From positions 106,178 to 170,177 of the forward strand of contig CAJNOP010000383.1 in NCBI GenBank assembly GCA_905250075.1: a DNA stretch of 64,000 nucleotides, in the 5' to 3' direction. Below, in pieces: positions 1 to 12,606 of the stretch. Source of the DNA: Rotaria sp. Silwood1. Its lineage: Eukaryota > Rotifera > Eurotatoria > Philodinida > Philodinidae. Below the pieces are notes generated by a model. That model did not search any database. It saw only the letters and a list, made by a program, of their open reading frames with translations, and had not been told where the DNA came from. Each line of letters begins with the position of its first letter. Within the stretch, counting starts at the first letter, position 1. The position numbers and the translations under genes were made by a program.

Positions 1-1114
1 CTCTTTTTTTTCACTCGATGTTTCTTATTTGTCGAAATGTTCCTGCAAATGAGTGCCTAATTGCTTAATAAGATAAATAAACATACGATCATCAACAGTA
101 AGTCTGTCAGAAAAAAAAAGCGTTGCCAATCATTCTGTAGCATTTTATCACTTATCATCGTGCTTCAGTATAGGATTGCGTACTAGTCGATTTTAACTGG
201 TACGCTTGTTTGTAATCTAATTTTTCTATAGCAATTATGAAAATATTTTAATTTGTCTTTCGGACGGTTGACCAACTGTTGAAAGACACTTTTCGAGATG
301 GCCTGCATCTCTAATAAACAGCTTTTCTTACTTCGTACTAAACTTCTTAGTGATTATATCAAAAAAAAATAAAACTCTTAATTTCCTAAACACACTGTAT
401 GATGTTTATGTTCAATAGAACTTGGACAATACGACAAGGACATTTTTACTACAAAGGCTACAAAAATTTGAGTGTGATAAAATATTCTTAGACATTCTTA
501 TATCATAGCCATCAATATCTAAAACATTACCATAATGAAGAGGATGTCATATTATGTATAAAAAGAAAGCAAATACAATTATGACAAATGATCATGGAAT
601 GTGAGACAAAGACGATCATTGGTTATGTGAAATAGTGCGATGGTTTTGTCTGAAAACGTTCTCCTATAACATAATTCGAAGGATTGAGATGAATACACAA
701 GCATGATAGTAGGTGTGGATCTTTTTCTCAATGAGTTACATGCTTACATTCTCAAGATAACTATATAATGCAATATAAGAATTAAATAATTCATTACGAT
801 GAAGTTACTTCTAGTCGAGGTTGAACACTCGTCACCAACGAAATGAGACTACGTTCTTGATACAAAAGCTCGAAACTAAAATAATTCTGTAATTGACATT
901 GATTCAAACCAAGATGTTCAAACACAATGAACCTATTGATGATCTAGTCCCGAAGTCTATAAACTTCGCGTAGATTTTCTTTTATAGCATTCCATCTCGT
1001 TTCATACGAACAGAAACTAGTTTCTAAAGAGATTGAAGATTTGAATCTTTTGTTTGCAAAATATCATGAAATTCAGAACAATTAAGATCATTAGAAACAA
1101 TTAACCACTGTCTG
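1..1114. other. 3' flank of 2-TM gene copy A; no gene seen
   Basis: No coding region is supported here. The part from about 900 to 1030 (a 'GATGTTCAAACA' motif followed by a stretch ending near 'TTTCATACGAACAGAAACT') is recognisably similar to about 4625-4780 and 16905-17030, so it belongs to the duplicated unit that carries the two-transmembrane genes. A GGTGTGGAT motif lies near 711. The rest is AT-rich sequence in which I see nothing. Confidence 0.5.
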
Positions 1115-1818
1115 TTACAAAAGAATGCGTTCGTCATAGTTTTCTATAGTCTGACATAAAATGGTCTTTTTAACTTGTCTTTGAATGTATATGTCTTTTA
1201 TCAATTCAATAAGTCTTGATTTACGTGAACAATTCGCATATATTTTTTCTATCATCCAACAAAATGCACCAACAATTATTAATATTATGGTCAATCCGAC
1301 GATTACTAGATAGATCCATAGTTGATTTAAATAAGATTTTCCGTCAGGAAGATCCCAGACCACTGATGTTACACTTTCTCGTTTGTAGAAGCATAGGTAG
1401 TGTACACCAATCTATGAAATATAACCAATGAAATCATTTAACTTATAAATGCAAAGATAGAATCTGATACCTTCGCTTGTTTGTGCAGTGCAAGTTCTTC
1501 ATAGCTTATAAAACTACTATGAACAAGCGTTCCATTAAAAATAGAATATAACATGAAGAATTGTTCATCAAAACATTGATAAGTATAACATGAATCTTCA
1601 TCACAATTTTGACATTCATGTGTGACAAATGTATAATTCAATAAAAGACAGCTTGTATTTGTATAAAGTTCATGTGTACGACGCTCCTTTACGTACTCAG
1701 GAGCTGCAATAGAACCCAAAATGATGCCACTAATAACAAGAATCGATAAAATAAGCAATCCAGAATACAAAGTCAACAGGCCTATTGAATAACATGTAGT
1801 ACCGCACGTCTTACTCAT
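1115..1818 (-). CDS. Two-transmembrane cysteine-rich glycoprotein, copy A (intact)
   Basis: Two exons (1818-1471 and 1411-1115) joined by a 59-bp GT-AG phase-0 intron give 214 residues. Seen: a short N-terminus, TM1 at about residues 11-36, a loop of about 100 residues with many cysteines (motif SCYTYQCFDEQFF) and N-glycosylation sequons NTS, NYT and NGT, TM2 at about 145-168, and a basic tail ending DERILL, which fits the acidic dileucine pattern [DE]xxxL[LI]. The loop should face outside and both termini the cytosol. Inference: this topology, with a YxCFYK segment just before TM2, resembles BK-channel beta subunits (KCNMB), but I see no diagnostic residue. Start chosen because the ATG aligns with copies B, D and E. 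The family is otherwise unrecognised. Confidence 0.8.
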
Positions 1819-4800
1819 CTATGGATTTGATGTATAGCATTTGTACTAAAAACAAGTTTGCGCAGAGTATTTATTCATATGAACAATAGGAAAAAAAACA
1901 ATCATGTACAAGCAAAATGATAATAAATAATATTAAGATTAAATGCAGCGCAAGTTATTTGACACGAACGAACAAAAAATATCAGTCGCTTTAAGCTTTC
2001 TGAAATTATGAGGACGTGATAAAACATTTCAAGTGGGTAGGCAGAGAGAGAAAAGATCATTATATTCGAACACAAAAGAAAATCTATTATTGCCATTTTA
2101 ATTCAAGAAATTTTTGAATGTATATATGGCTGAATGAAGAAAAGATTATCAAAAATATTGGTCATCATCACACTCACAGCCATACCCTCGTAAATTCAAG
2201 GTTACATTAGACGCATCGAATACGACGTCATATAAATTGAAATATTTTTTAATACACGAAGTGCTAGCTATACTCAATTCGAAAATTAAACGTATAATCA
2301 TATGTTCAGATATACGATATAAAAATGATTCGAAGTTCATGAAACTCATCTAACTACTGCACGTTCTACGAAAGTAACCATATATAAAGATTGTTCCATA
2401 AGTTTTGGATCATTTTTGTTTTTTTTGTACTCTTCGAATATATATCAAGTCGAGAATATACGGAAAAAATATATATTTGTAATAGCTGAACTATCATAAT
2501 ATATATTGTTTTCTCTATTATTTTTATTAGAGTGAGAAATATATTACCCGCACATTGATTGTGTTCTTATGAAATCTAATGCTTAAAGAATGAAAAAACA
2601 AATTTGGTAACATTATTACAACACCTTCATTAATAGCCTATCTCCTTAATAAAGATGTCAAGTTAAGTATAATAAATTTTAAATAATAACTTACATATTA
2701 CTCTAAAACATATACTTGGAAATACCATATACATACATATAGAAACTTATTAATATTATCTAACTACGGCTATTTGCTTCGTTCTCATCTATGCTGATGT
2801 CAACAAACAAAAAATAAAAAAATGTAATTCTATATTGGCTGTTTCCGAATGAAATATATTTTGATTGAAGCATTCAAATTCAAAGATCGACTCGTATGCA
2901 GCTACTCGTGTTGGTTGCCTATCTATCAAGTCTATTAACTCTTACCTGACTATACGAAAAGCAATACAATAAGTTGCGAATGAAAATATTGAGTTATGCA
3001 TGAATAAAAAATAATGAAAAGGCTATAAAAAAGAATCGATTACTACTATGCGTACAAAAAAAACACTGACATCATCATATAAAAAATAAATGATTGAGTA
3101 GACAAGTCACCGATACGAATGAGGAAGTTAGTATAAATAAAAGGAAGATGAACAAAGTAGAAAAATTTTTTTTCGAGAGTGACCATATGACAATATAAAA
3201 ATAATTCAGAACTAGAATACTCAATTTACGGGAATATTCTAAACCAACAACGAGTCATGAAGCTTTGAAGCACATGACCTGCTGAAATATGTCAAATAAA
3301 ACTCATAAAACACGTTTCTTTTTATTTTAATGGGTCCATCATAAAATTTATATCTTTATTTGTTTCTATGTTAAGAGAATGTTATATTGAGTAAGTTGTA
3401 AAACTTTGTTACGACTTACTACAGACACAAAACGCTAGTCAATCATGCAATTGTTTGAAAATATCGAAGAATACAAAATATGCTACATTAACTGCACAAT
3501 TGAAGAAGAGAAAGGATGAAATGAAATATTCTCAACTTTTATACATAACATATTTATTCGTCTAGCCTGAGCGACGTCAAACAATGTAGAGAAATAACAC
3601 GAAAATTTCTCTATTATCGAGATAAATATAAAGTTGTCTTAACATTAACAGAGAAGGCAAACGAATCGTTGTATTTCAATTGATTCTATTTAGTTATCAG
3701 CATTTATTCATTTTTGATATGATTTTAAAAAAAACATATAAATCATTCTCCATTGTCTCCAATCCTAGATTTCTTTTTTTCATCTCTTTTTAATTATATA
3801 ATCTACACAACTTTCAATACTAATTCATGACCAAATGAAAATATCAACAATTTTAATAAATCTAAGACAAGATAATCCTTAATGTGACAATGACATTCTT
3901 GATATAACAAATATCTCTTGACACTCAAATGATGACGAGATATTCATGATTATATAGAAATAAACATAAATTTAAAGAAAAAAACATCCTTGAAAATTTC
4001 TGTGATCTCACAAGTATTAAAAAATATAACATTTAACCAGCACTGCTACATTGTAAGTTGATCATAATCAAAATTAAACTTGGATGTAGAATAACAAATA
4101 AAAGTGTTAAAAAAAATAGTCGAACGTCTTTAAAAATATTGTCATTTTTATCATTGTTAAAGAATGATTGATCATCCTGAAAAAGAATTTAGAGTAATTT
4201 ATTGCATTTAAACGTACTGATTTGTTTTTCAGAAAATGAGAAATAAAGAGTTATTGTTGAACGTTATCAAGAAGTCATGCGGAAAAACATGTTTTCTTAA
4301 CTGATCGTTTTGTGTTGACTCCTGTTGCTGTCATGTAACATGGTTAAATGTGTAAATTTTGAAAATTAACGCGTTTTAACAATAGTATTTCCTTTAAATG
4401 ACGTTATTGTGAAACCCTAACGAGTTCAAATATGTTTTTAACGGTCTTGTCTACCTGAGTCGATTTAATTTTTACATATGCATCATTGACGTATTTGATT
4501 GCTTCGTATTTTATGGCCGTGTAAGTAATCTACATGCTCTGTTGTTAAAACAAGCGGACCAATTCACTATACCTACGAACTGGTGCATTGGTCAATGGAA
4601 ATCACTTTCGGTCTAGTTATCAATTCGAATGAAGATGTTCAAACATAAACGACCCATCATCACTATGCTTATAAATACAATGGGTTATTCGATAATCTTG
4701 TTCTTAAGTCGATAAGGTTCTCATAGATTGTCGTTTATAGTATTTGATTTCGTTTCATTCGAATTAAAATTCATTCCTAAGAAAAGTGACTTTTTCAAAA

Positions 4801-4980
4801 GGTTTTGTAAAATATAATTGGTAATGGATATTAAAAATAGTTATGAAGTGTGAGTAGGTCAAAGAGAAGATCATCATCATATATATTTTCATGATATTTA
4901 TTCAGAATTATAAATATTTTTCGCATGTACGTAAAAAATTTAGAAAAATAAAGTCATTAAACGTGATTAACCAATATCTC
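1819..4980. other. Upstream block of copy A, then gene-free sequence
   Basis: About 1819-2100 is similar to the upstream flanks of copies B (5685-5950), C (11555-11830) and, reversed, D (12355-12606), so it is probably the promoter-bearing part of the duplicated unit. About 4450-4980 resembles the downstream flanks of the other copies. Between these, about 2100-4440, I see only AT-rich sequence with short chance ORFs. Confidence 0.5.
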
Positions 4981-5684
4981 TTACAAAAGGATGCGTTCGT
5001 CAAAATTTTCTGTGACAGGACGTAGAACGATCTGTTCAGTTTGTCTTCGAGCATATATGCCTTTGATTACTTCGGTGAGCTTCGAAATACATGAGCAATC
5101 TTCACATATTTTCCTTGATATCCAACAACACACACCAAAAATTATTAATACAAGACCCAATCCGACAATTCCGAAAAAGATGTTTAATTGAATTACAAAA
5201 GATTTTCCATCAGGAACATTCCACACCACTGATGTTACATTCGCTTGTTTGTAGAAGCATGGATAGTGAATTCCAATCTATGAAATAGAATTGGTAAGAC
5301 TATTTCATTTTTAAATACAAAGATAGAATTCGATACCTGTATTTGTTTGTGTGATGTGGCTTTACCATAGATTACAAAAGTACTATTAACAAGCGTACCA
5401 TTGAAAATAATATATGACATAAAGAATTGTTCATCCAAACACGAATAAGTAGAACATGAATATTGAGCACAACTTTGACATTCACGTATGACAAATGTAT
5501 AATTTAATAAAAGACAACTTGTATTTGTATAAAATTCACGTGTACGACGCTCATTTACATAATCAGGAGCTGCAATAGATTTTAGAATGATGCCAATTAT
5601 GAAAAAAGTCGATACAATAAGCACTCCAGAATACAAAGTCAACAGACGTATCGAATAGCATACAGTACCATACAGTTTATCCAT
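4981..5684 (-). CDS. Two-transmembrane cysteine-rich glycoprotein, copy B (intact)
   Basis: Same structure as copy A: exon 1 is 5684-5337 (348 nt) and exon 2 is 5277-4981 (297 nt), with a 59-bp phase-0 intron, giving 214 residues. Exon lengths are identical to copy A. Conserved features are TM1, the cysteine-rich loop with an SCSTYSCLDEQFF segment, sequons NTS, NYT and NGT, TM2 preceded by a conserved VTSVVW segment, and the tail ending FDERILL with the dileucine-type motif. Differences from A are scattered substitutions with no frameshift or stop, so both copies look functional. It lies in the same orientation as A about 3.2 kb away, with similar flanks on both sides. Confidence 0.8.
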
Positions 5685-6992
5685 GTTTGAAGTTTATGTA
5701 TATCACAGTATCAAAACTAACTTCAAATCGACTATTTACTCATATAATTTGTCGAAAAAAACCAAGAACCGTATGTGCGAGCAGTGATGGTAAATTATTT
5801 TATGCTTCAATACAACGCGGCGTATTTGACAGAAACGTAAAAAAAAAACATATGTTGATTGTTTTAAGGTATCTGAAACAAGGCTGAAATGATCGAAAAT
5901 TGCACATGGGTAGACGGCGGAGAGAAAAAAGTTCGATCGAAAAAAAAATTGTGTAACTCATAACAAAATAAATATTCAATTCTTTTACCTCAATAAAATA
6001 TTTATGTGAAACAGTTGAATAAATTAAAACTTAAAAACAAACATACAAAAGTTACTTTAGAAAACTTTCTCAAGATATATGTGATCGAATGAAAAGAAGA
6101 TAAACACGAGAATTCACATTCTCATATCCATTAATCAAACCATTGTAAATTCAGAGCGGCATTAGGTGAAACAAACTGTTTTTCAACTCAAAATACTAAG
6201 TACAACTATATAAACGAATATGTTTACATGTAATGTTTCGAAAAGAATGATGTTGACACAAATAGAGTAGCTTTCATACTTATTTTCAAGTATATTCTTT
6301 AGTTTCCTTATCTTTTTCATTTTAATCGGCCGACCTAATCGTCGAATGAAAATGATTCAAACAGTAATGTGATAACTATTAAAAATGACGCAAATGCACA
6401 GTCAAATCTTTTTTCTATCTTCTCTGACACATAAAATCGGATTCTTGATAATAAAAATACATATAATTATCACAAATATTCGAAGATTCAGTAGTTTGCA
6501 TGATACCATTTGAACTCACACTTGTGTCACATGCTAGACTGACATTTACGATTCCTGAAATCAATCGAAAATTCGAACAAAAGAATTTCTAAATAAATAA
6601 AAAACAAACATAAGACCTCGTTCTTATTTTCATCAGGCAAACATTATTTTACAATACATTTTTAGAAATCTTGACAAATTCTTTAGAACGAAGTACTTCA
6701 CATATGCACTAAATTGCTTTCATTTCCTGTGATCACAACACTTAATCATAAGTTATATAGAAAAGAAGTACAATAAGTTTAATTATCATAAGTATTCGTC
6801 AAGGAAAATAGTTGAAAGACTGATAGTAGTGAGTGAAATTATCAAGGAGAAAATCAATCTATAAAAATATTTGTCTTTGACGTAACTTGCCATCAAAAAG
6901 ACAAAATCTCTTTGAGTAAGGAAATAGACATTTTTTGATAGCGATATATATGTAATAATGTGTGAAATGTCCCTTGCATAAACATTCGTATT
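5685..6992. other. Upstream block of copy B, then gene-free sequence
   Basis: About 5685-5950 is the copy-B version of the conserved upstream block. A stretch near 5870-5930 (GAAAATTGCACATGGGTAG and following) closely matches about 11767-11800 upstream of copy C. From about 6000 to 6990 I see no gene, RNA or repeat. Confidence 0.45.
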
Positions 6993-7739
6993 TTATAGAT
7001 CTTCGCCATTATTATCTTCGATTTCATAATCTAATATCGTCTGTTCATCGACTTCTCTGATGAGTACTTTGTTGATTGCCTTATGTATAGTTCGTTTAGG
7101 TGATTCGTATTCATGGTCAAGTTCGAGTTGCATTCGTTTGATTATTCCCGAACGAGTATCTACTATCCAAGAAGCATTCCATTTTTTATTTCCAGCTGCT
7201 CTATTCAAACAGATACCATTCCGACCATCGATATATGCTATGTGTTGTTCATGATCAATTTTGATCAGCTCATAATGAATTTCAAAAAGATTACTGATCA
7301 TTTTAACGGACCATTTCTGTCCTTCGTAAAACATAATATTTGGTGTCATCAAACTTTCCGGTGACGGAAATAACATCCATGAATAACCGAATGGATGATC
7401 TCGAGTTCGAAAATCACCAGATAGTTCTTGTTCTTCTAGACGATCAAAATAAGGTCGTTTCAATAATCGACCCATTTTAGTTGTATTTTGTGGTTCCATT
7501 TTTACGTTCAAATTGATGATGTGAATTTTAGATTTGTTAATGGCAACGATCTTTTCGACACTTTCCGTTTCTTGTCGTTCAATGATTCGTTCTATTTCTG
7601 GAACATGATGTTCGATTTCAATCGTATGATAGAATAATCTTTGATAAAGTGGTGGTCGAAATCTTAAATCAACGGGCATTTTCACTCCATTTTGAATAAT
7701 TCCAAAGAGAAAATACCATTGTAAAGGACCATCGAGCAT
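6993..7739 (-). CDS. Hypothetical protein, 248 residues, single exon or 3' exon
   Basis: This 249-codon open frame has balanced, coding-like composition and stands out from its AT-rich surroundings. The product is polar and charged, with a central segment rich in Trp and Phe (GYSWMLFPSPES, then FYEGQKWSVKM), an acidic C-terminus and no signal peptide or TM segment. I do not recognise the family. The first ATG is at 7739. The frame stays open upstream for 13 codons to a TAG lying in a TTTAG-like acceptor context, so a short upstream exon is possible. It sits between copies B and C of the two-TM cluster but is unrelated to them. Confidence 0.6.
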   Translation of the reverse strand: MLDGPLQWYFLFGIIQNGVKMPVDLRFRPPLYQRLFYHTIEIEHHVPEIERIIERQETESVEKIVAINKSKIHIINLNVKMEPQNTTKMGRLLKRPYFDRLEEQELSGDFRTRDHPFGYSWMLFPSPESLMTPNIMFYEGQKWSVKMISNLFEIHYELIKIDHEQHIAYIDGRNGICLNRAAGNKKWNASWIVDTRSGIIKRMQLELDHEYESPKRTIHKAINKVLIREVDEQTILDYEIEDNNGEDL

Positions 7740-9851
7740 CTTGGTTTGTATTTCAATATGTTCAAAGAAACAAAACTAAACACTGCTATAATGTTTTGAT
7801 GACAGACGAAGGAATCGACATGGCATGATTTGCATGCATTAAAAATCACAATGCATTTTTATCAAAATAACTTTTTTTTTTAAACGATTGTGAAAGAGCA
7901 TTGAATTTAAGTGTTTGCTTTTTTTTATTATTCTTCTATAGAGAATTTATGTTTGTAGTAATGCATTGAAGCACAGTAATGTGATGAAAACAATTATCGT
8001 TTTGAAACTCTACGAATTAGAGTCGCATGTTGAATGCATTCTTTATGTTATCTTCATCTATGAGAAAATAAATGAGATTAAACAAAGCTCCGTCAAAGAA
8101 AATTTATCTTTGACGAAGAAATATTGATGATAAAAGTATTGCTAACAAATAATTACTATGTGAAGTAATTGATCTTTTTGATTGTGATTTCGCAATAAAA
8201 ACAAAATCGAAAAGAATTATTGTCAAAGTTTATCACTTCTGCAATTTTCTAACTCAAATTTCAGAGTATTAGAACATCAGTTTCGAGCTTCAGGAGACTC
8301 TTTACTAGTTAATAAATTTTATTGTATCTTCTCGTACAAAAATAAACTCACTCGAATTTCTTTATTGATATTGCTGATAAAAAAACAAACACATTACATC
8401 TATCGCCATACCATTTAGCGTTTCTTATGTGTTTTCTAGAAGTTCGAACCGCGGCTTTAGCTTTGTTATGATCAAGTGTTGAGCATGTGTCTATTGTTTG
8501 CTACATAATTTGATCATGTCGTTTTCGACTATCGTCCTATTATTAAATTTTGTTTTAATAAAAGTCTTTCGATAGATTGAAAGATTTTCATTGGACCAAT
8601 CGAGTTCATCCGATGGATTGCTTAGTTTTCGATAAAACAGCTCTATAATTATACAGGTATTGACGATATGAACATCCTCCGAGGACAAGACTTGCCGGTT
8701 TAATAGCACTATCGAAGGTTGTCTACTTAGATTCTTAAGAGAATATCTAGTAATGTACAACACTTAGGGTATGTTTGCTGATTTATTAGCAAGAATATTT
8801 TTCTTTAATTATCAAGTTTTTTTTATCGACCATCAATTTTAGAGCTTTATGAGTCCGACCATTCTTTCCACAAATGAAAATGATTATCTGGACATCGACT
8901 GAGAAATATGAATCATCAGAAGATAAAGAGTGCAAATTCATATTCAATGTTAATAATGGAAAATACTCTCACAGTTTCTCTCACTATCATAAAGACGAAT
9001 GACATAGTTTAGACATATATTGACTTTGGAATGATGCTTGAGCAGAAGACGGTGTGGTTGTGAGTGTAAGGTTTTCTCGCCCATACTCTTATATCGAGCT
9101 TAAGACTTAGCGTTTTTTTTTATAGGCCAAATTACAAACACTTTCAGTATCAGATATGACTCACAGAAGTATTTTCTTTTTAGTATAATACACTAAAGTA
9201 TATTCTATTTTATCGAAAATAAACTGTTTAGAAGCATAGGGGTCTTGAATTTCACGCAAAATGTTTTCTAAATTAATTTTATACAGCAAAAAGCAAATCT
9301 TTTCTATATATTATAACTATTAAAATTCCATTTTCTTTCACCTAATCATAAATGTAGAATTTATTAGAAATCAAAATCATTCATTATATACTCACAAAAT
9401 TATAGAATAAATCATAAATGATATGAAAATTTATACTATGAAATTCATCAATATACAAAGCAAAACTTATTATCAGATGTTCAACAATTCTGAAATCTCA
9501 ATTATCAAGATTTACGTTAAATTGATCAATTGTACTGAAAACAAAGTGCTTACTCAGATTTTCTTTCATATATAATGATTTCATTGTAACTTAATCTTTT
9601 TAAACTGACTGACGACCTGGTTAAAGTTATTAATGTTGACTTTTTTTTGTATCTTATTGTAATAAGAATTTGTCTTAATCAAGTTATTTGAATAACATGC
9701 GAAGCGAAATAATAATTAAAGAAAATAGTATGTAAATAATTATAAACACATGATAAGAATAAGAAACTAGATAAACGTTATAGAGATAATTTTTGGAAAA
9801 TGTGGATTGATTCAATGACCAAAGTGATTAATATATAACTTGGTATAACGT
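7740..9851. other. Gene-free sequence
   Basis: No convincing gene was found. A 90-codon open frame on the minus strand at 8491-8763 has no recognisable domain, no splice partner and no conservation within the window. A GTGTGG-type motif lies near 9050-9090. The rest is AT-rich. Confidence 0.4.
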
Positions 9852-10472
9852 AGAGTAAATGATAGATTTTGTTTCGAATGACAGCTCGTTAAAAATGAAG
9901 TTTATGAGTACTGAATAATAAAGATTTCATAACTTTTCATATGTTAAACTCTCTGTATTTGTCATATTTCATGAGATAACGTTCGAAACAAATGTGTATT
10001 TTTTTTTTCATGTTTTAATGAATATAACCAATAATCAATATGACGACTGTGAATATTCTGTACTGTACGAAGGCGAGAGCGATACGAGTATTGAATAGTT
10101 TCAAATAACTCACTGTATTTTCATGTTTCTCAAAGCATAAATCACAATTGATTGACAATTTATTAAATAAAAAAAGATATCGTCGATTAATCATCAAAAA
10201 TGATGCGGTTTTAATAATATGAGATATTTTGAGAATCATGAAAATAGACTGAACTATTTGAAACTCTTCAAATACTTGCATTGATCTCGCCTTCGTACAG
10301 TAAAGAATATTCACGGTTGTCATATTGGTTATATTCACTAAAACATGAAAAAAGAAATAAACATTTGTTTCGCACGTTATCTCATGAAATATTACAAATG
10401 CAGAGAGTTTGACAAATGAAACCCTTTTTTGCGGCGAGCTTTCATTCGACATAAAATCTATTATTTATTCTA
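9852..10472. mobile_element. Foldback (MITE-like) element E1, 621 bp
   Basis: The two halves are imperfect reverse complements: about 9852-10135 pairs with about 10228-10472 around a loop of about 90 bp. For example, AGATTTTGTTTCGAATGACA (9864 on) matches the reverse complement of the TCATTCGACATAAAATCT region ending near 10460, and CGCCTTCGTACAGTA (10288 on) pairs with the TACTGTACGAAGGCG region near 10060. A 145-codon minus-strand open frame (10015-10452) lies inside the hairpin and is best explained as a by-product of the palindrome. No transposase is present. Target-site duplications were not clear. Confidence 0.75.
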
Positions 10473-10940
10473 TTTGAAATCCTAGCAATACTCTCTTGGA
10501 AAAATATTATTTCTAATCTAATATTATGTGAACAAGTGGACGATGTAAATATGTATTTGATGTTCTTCATTTATGAATTGTACAACATAAAAGCTAAATG
10601 ATTCATCACTGTGAAATCTATTTCAGCCAACGTTAAACATTTTCAATCAGGCGAAAGAGAATATATTTCGGAGACAAGACTTCGAAATTAAATGATCCTG
10701 TGATTGATATCGTTTCGAATAAAAAACTTGTTTCTGACTATTCATCAGAACATAAAAAGTGACTTGTTAAATATAATTAGTAATGACTGTTGAAATAGTT
10801 ACCACACGTGAGTAGATGAAAACAAAATCATCATCAATTTATTTTCATGAATATCTATTCAAGATTAAATATATTTTTCGTGAGTACATAAAATTCAGAA
10901 CAAAAAACCATATGAACAGCAATTAAACATTATCTTTTTA

Positions 10941-11554
10941 AGCTAAATAATTTCGTCCAAGTTTTCTTTGATCTGGTTTGGAATGTTCTTCTTAATGTAT
11001 CTTCCGGTGCATATGCCATTGATCATTCTGATAAACTTTGAAGTACATTAGCAAACTTTACACTTTTTTTTCTTTCATCGAACAAAGTACACCAACACTT
11101 AATAATACATGCGACAGTTTCATGAGTTCGAAAATTAGATTTTCCATTAGGAGCTTGCCAGACCACTGATTTTACATTCTCTTGTTTGTACAAGTGTGGA
11201 TGGCGAATGTCAATCTATAAGACAGAGTCAGTGAGACCATTTAATTTTTATACACAAAGATAGAAACCTTTACCTGTACTTTTTTTTTTAATGTCGAATG
11301 ACTTTGCTAAGGTTTACAAAACTACTATTAACAAGTGTTATATTAAAAAAAAACATATGATACGAAGAATCATTCATCAAAAAACCGATAATTATTACAT
11401 GAATCTATAAATAAAGCTCTTTTACATGACTAAAAGCTGTAATACAGTCTAAATGGTATCATCAATGAAAAAAAGAGGTAAACATAACAAAAAAGTCACA
11501 ATACAATACCATCAGACCTATAGAATAGCACACGGTATCACACAATCTATCAAT
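10941..11554 (-). pseudogene. Two-transmembrane family, copy C (pseudogene)
   Basis: The region aligns with copies A and B along both exons. The start codon is ATT instead of ATG (at 11554-11552), the loop region has deletions that remove most of the cysteine-rich motif, and exon 2 is frameshifted through TM2. The segment matching the conserved VVW region before TM2 is still readable near 11155. Its flanks also match the family. It is the minus-strand half of a head-to-head pair with copy D. Confidence 0.8.
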
Positions 11555-12606
11555 CTATGAATTCAATGTGTATTACTTGCGAACAACTAACTTCCTATTG
11601 ATTCTTTATTGTATTAGTCATTTAAAAAAAAAAAGAAACAAAAGCATGTGCAAACAAACTGACGGTAAATGATGTTACGCATCAATGCACCGCATGATAT
11701 TCGATCTGAACGAACAAAAGAAATATCGATTGTTTTAAACTACTTGAAACAATGACGAAGTAATTGAAAATTGCACATGGTTGACAAAGAGAAAAAAGCT
11801 CGATGAAAAGAAAAATAGTATATTTCATAAAAAAAAAAAAATAAGGAAGTATTGAGTTGTTTTCTTTTAAATAATGTATCCAACCAAACATCTGAATAGA
11901 TTAAAGATAATACTTTCGATTCAAACAACTTTCTCGAAGACATGAAAATTGTCTTTTCTTTTCAAATAAATTCTAATAGAAACTTACATAATCTATCTTC
12001 AGTAGGAAATTGTTTTTTTTTGCTGGCTTTACGAATGAAAAGCAGGGTCAATAAGAACAAATTTATTTAATGTCAAACTACCCCATAAATACTCACTTTA
12101 TTATTGAGATTATTCAATGATTGTTTACATCATTCGATTCGACAACTATTTTTCTACTTCATTATATAAAAAAAAAACAAAAATTTTAAGTTTCTTTAGA
12201 ATTCATTTGACAAAAAATTTCTTATCTTCAACAAAATTGTTTGAATTATGGATATTGTCTATATTTATATTATCTTTAATCTATTCAGATGTATTGTTGA
12301 AAAAAAAACAAACAACTCAATATTTGCTTTTTTTATGAGACACACAATTATTTTTTCGATCAAATATATTTTTTTTTCTCTCTGTCTACGATATGTGACC
12401 TTTGATTACTTCGTTATTATTTCAAATAGTTTATAGAAATAGATATTTTTTCGGCTTCGGATTAAATGCGTTACATTAAACTGAAGTGTAACATCGTTTG
12501 TCATTATTTTGCTCCTACACACGTCTGGGTCGCGTATGACTGATTACATCAATATATAATTGACGAAAACTTGCTTTACCACAAGTGATATACATTGAAT
12601 TGATAG
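11555..12606. repeat. Inverted spacer between copies C and D
   Basis: The left part (11555-about 11830) carries the family's upstream block in minus orientation and the right part (about 12355-12606) carries it in plus orientation, so the spacer is the centre of a degenerate palindrome centred near 12.09 kb. Matching landmarks are the region around 11700-11790 (TGTTTTAAACTACTTGAAAC) and the reversed counterpart near 12395-12435 (ATTACTTCGTTATTATTTCA). Just before the copy-D start the family motif AACTTGCTTT followed by TATACATTGAATTGATAG is present; it recurs before copy E. Confidence 0.6.

Noticed and set aside
8491-8763. 90-codon minus-strand open frame
   Set aside because: No recognisable domain, no splice partner and no conservation in the window; length is possible by chance.
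10015-10452. 145-codon minus-strand open frame
   Set aside because: It lies entirely inside the E1 inverted repeat, and its two ends are complementary; it has no domain.
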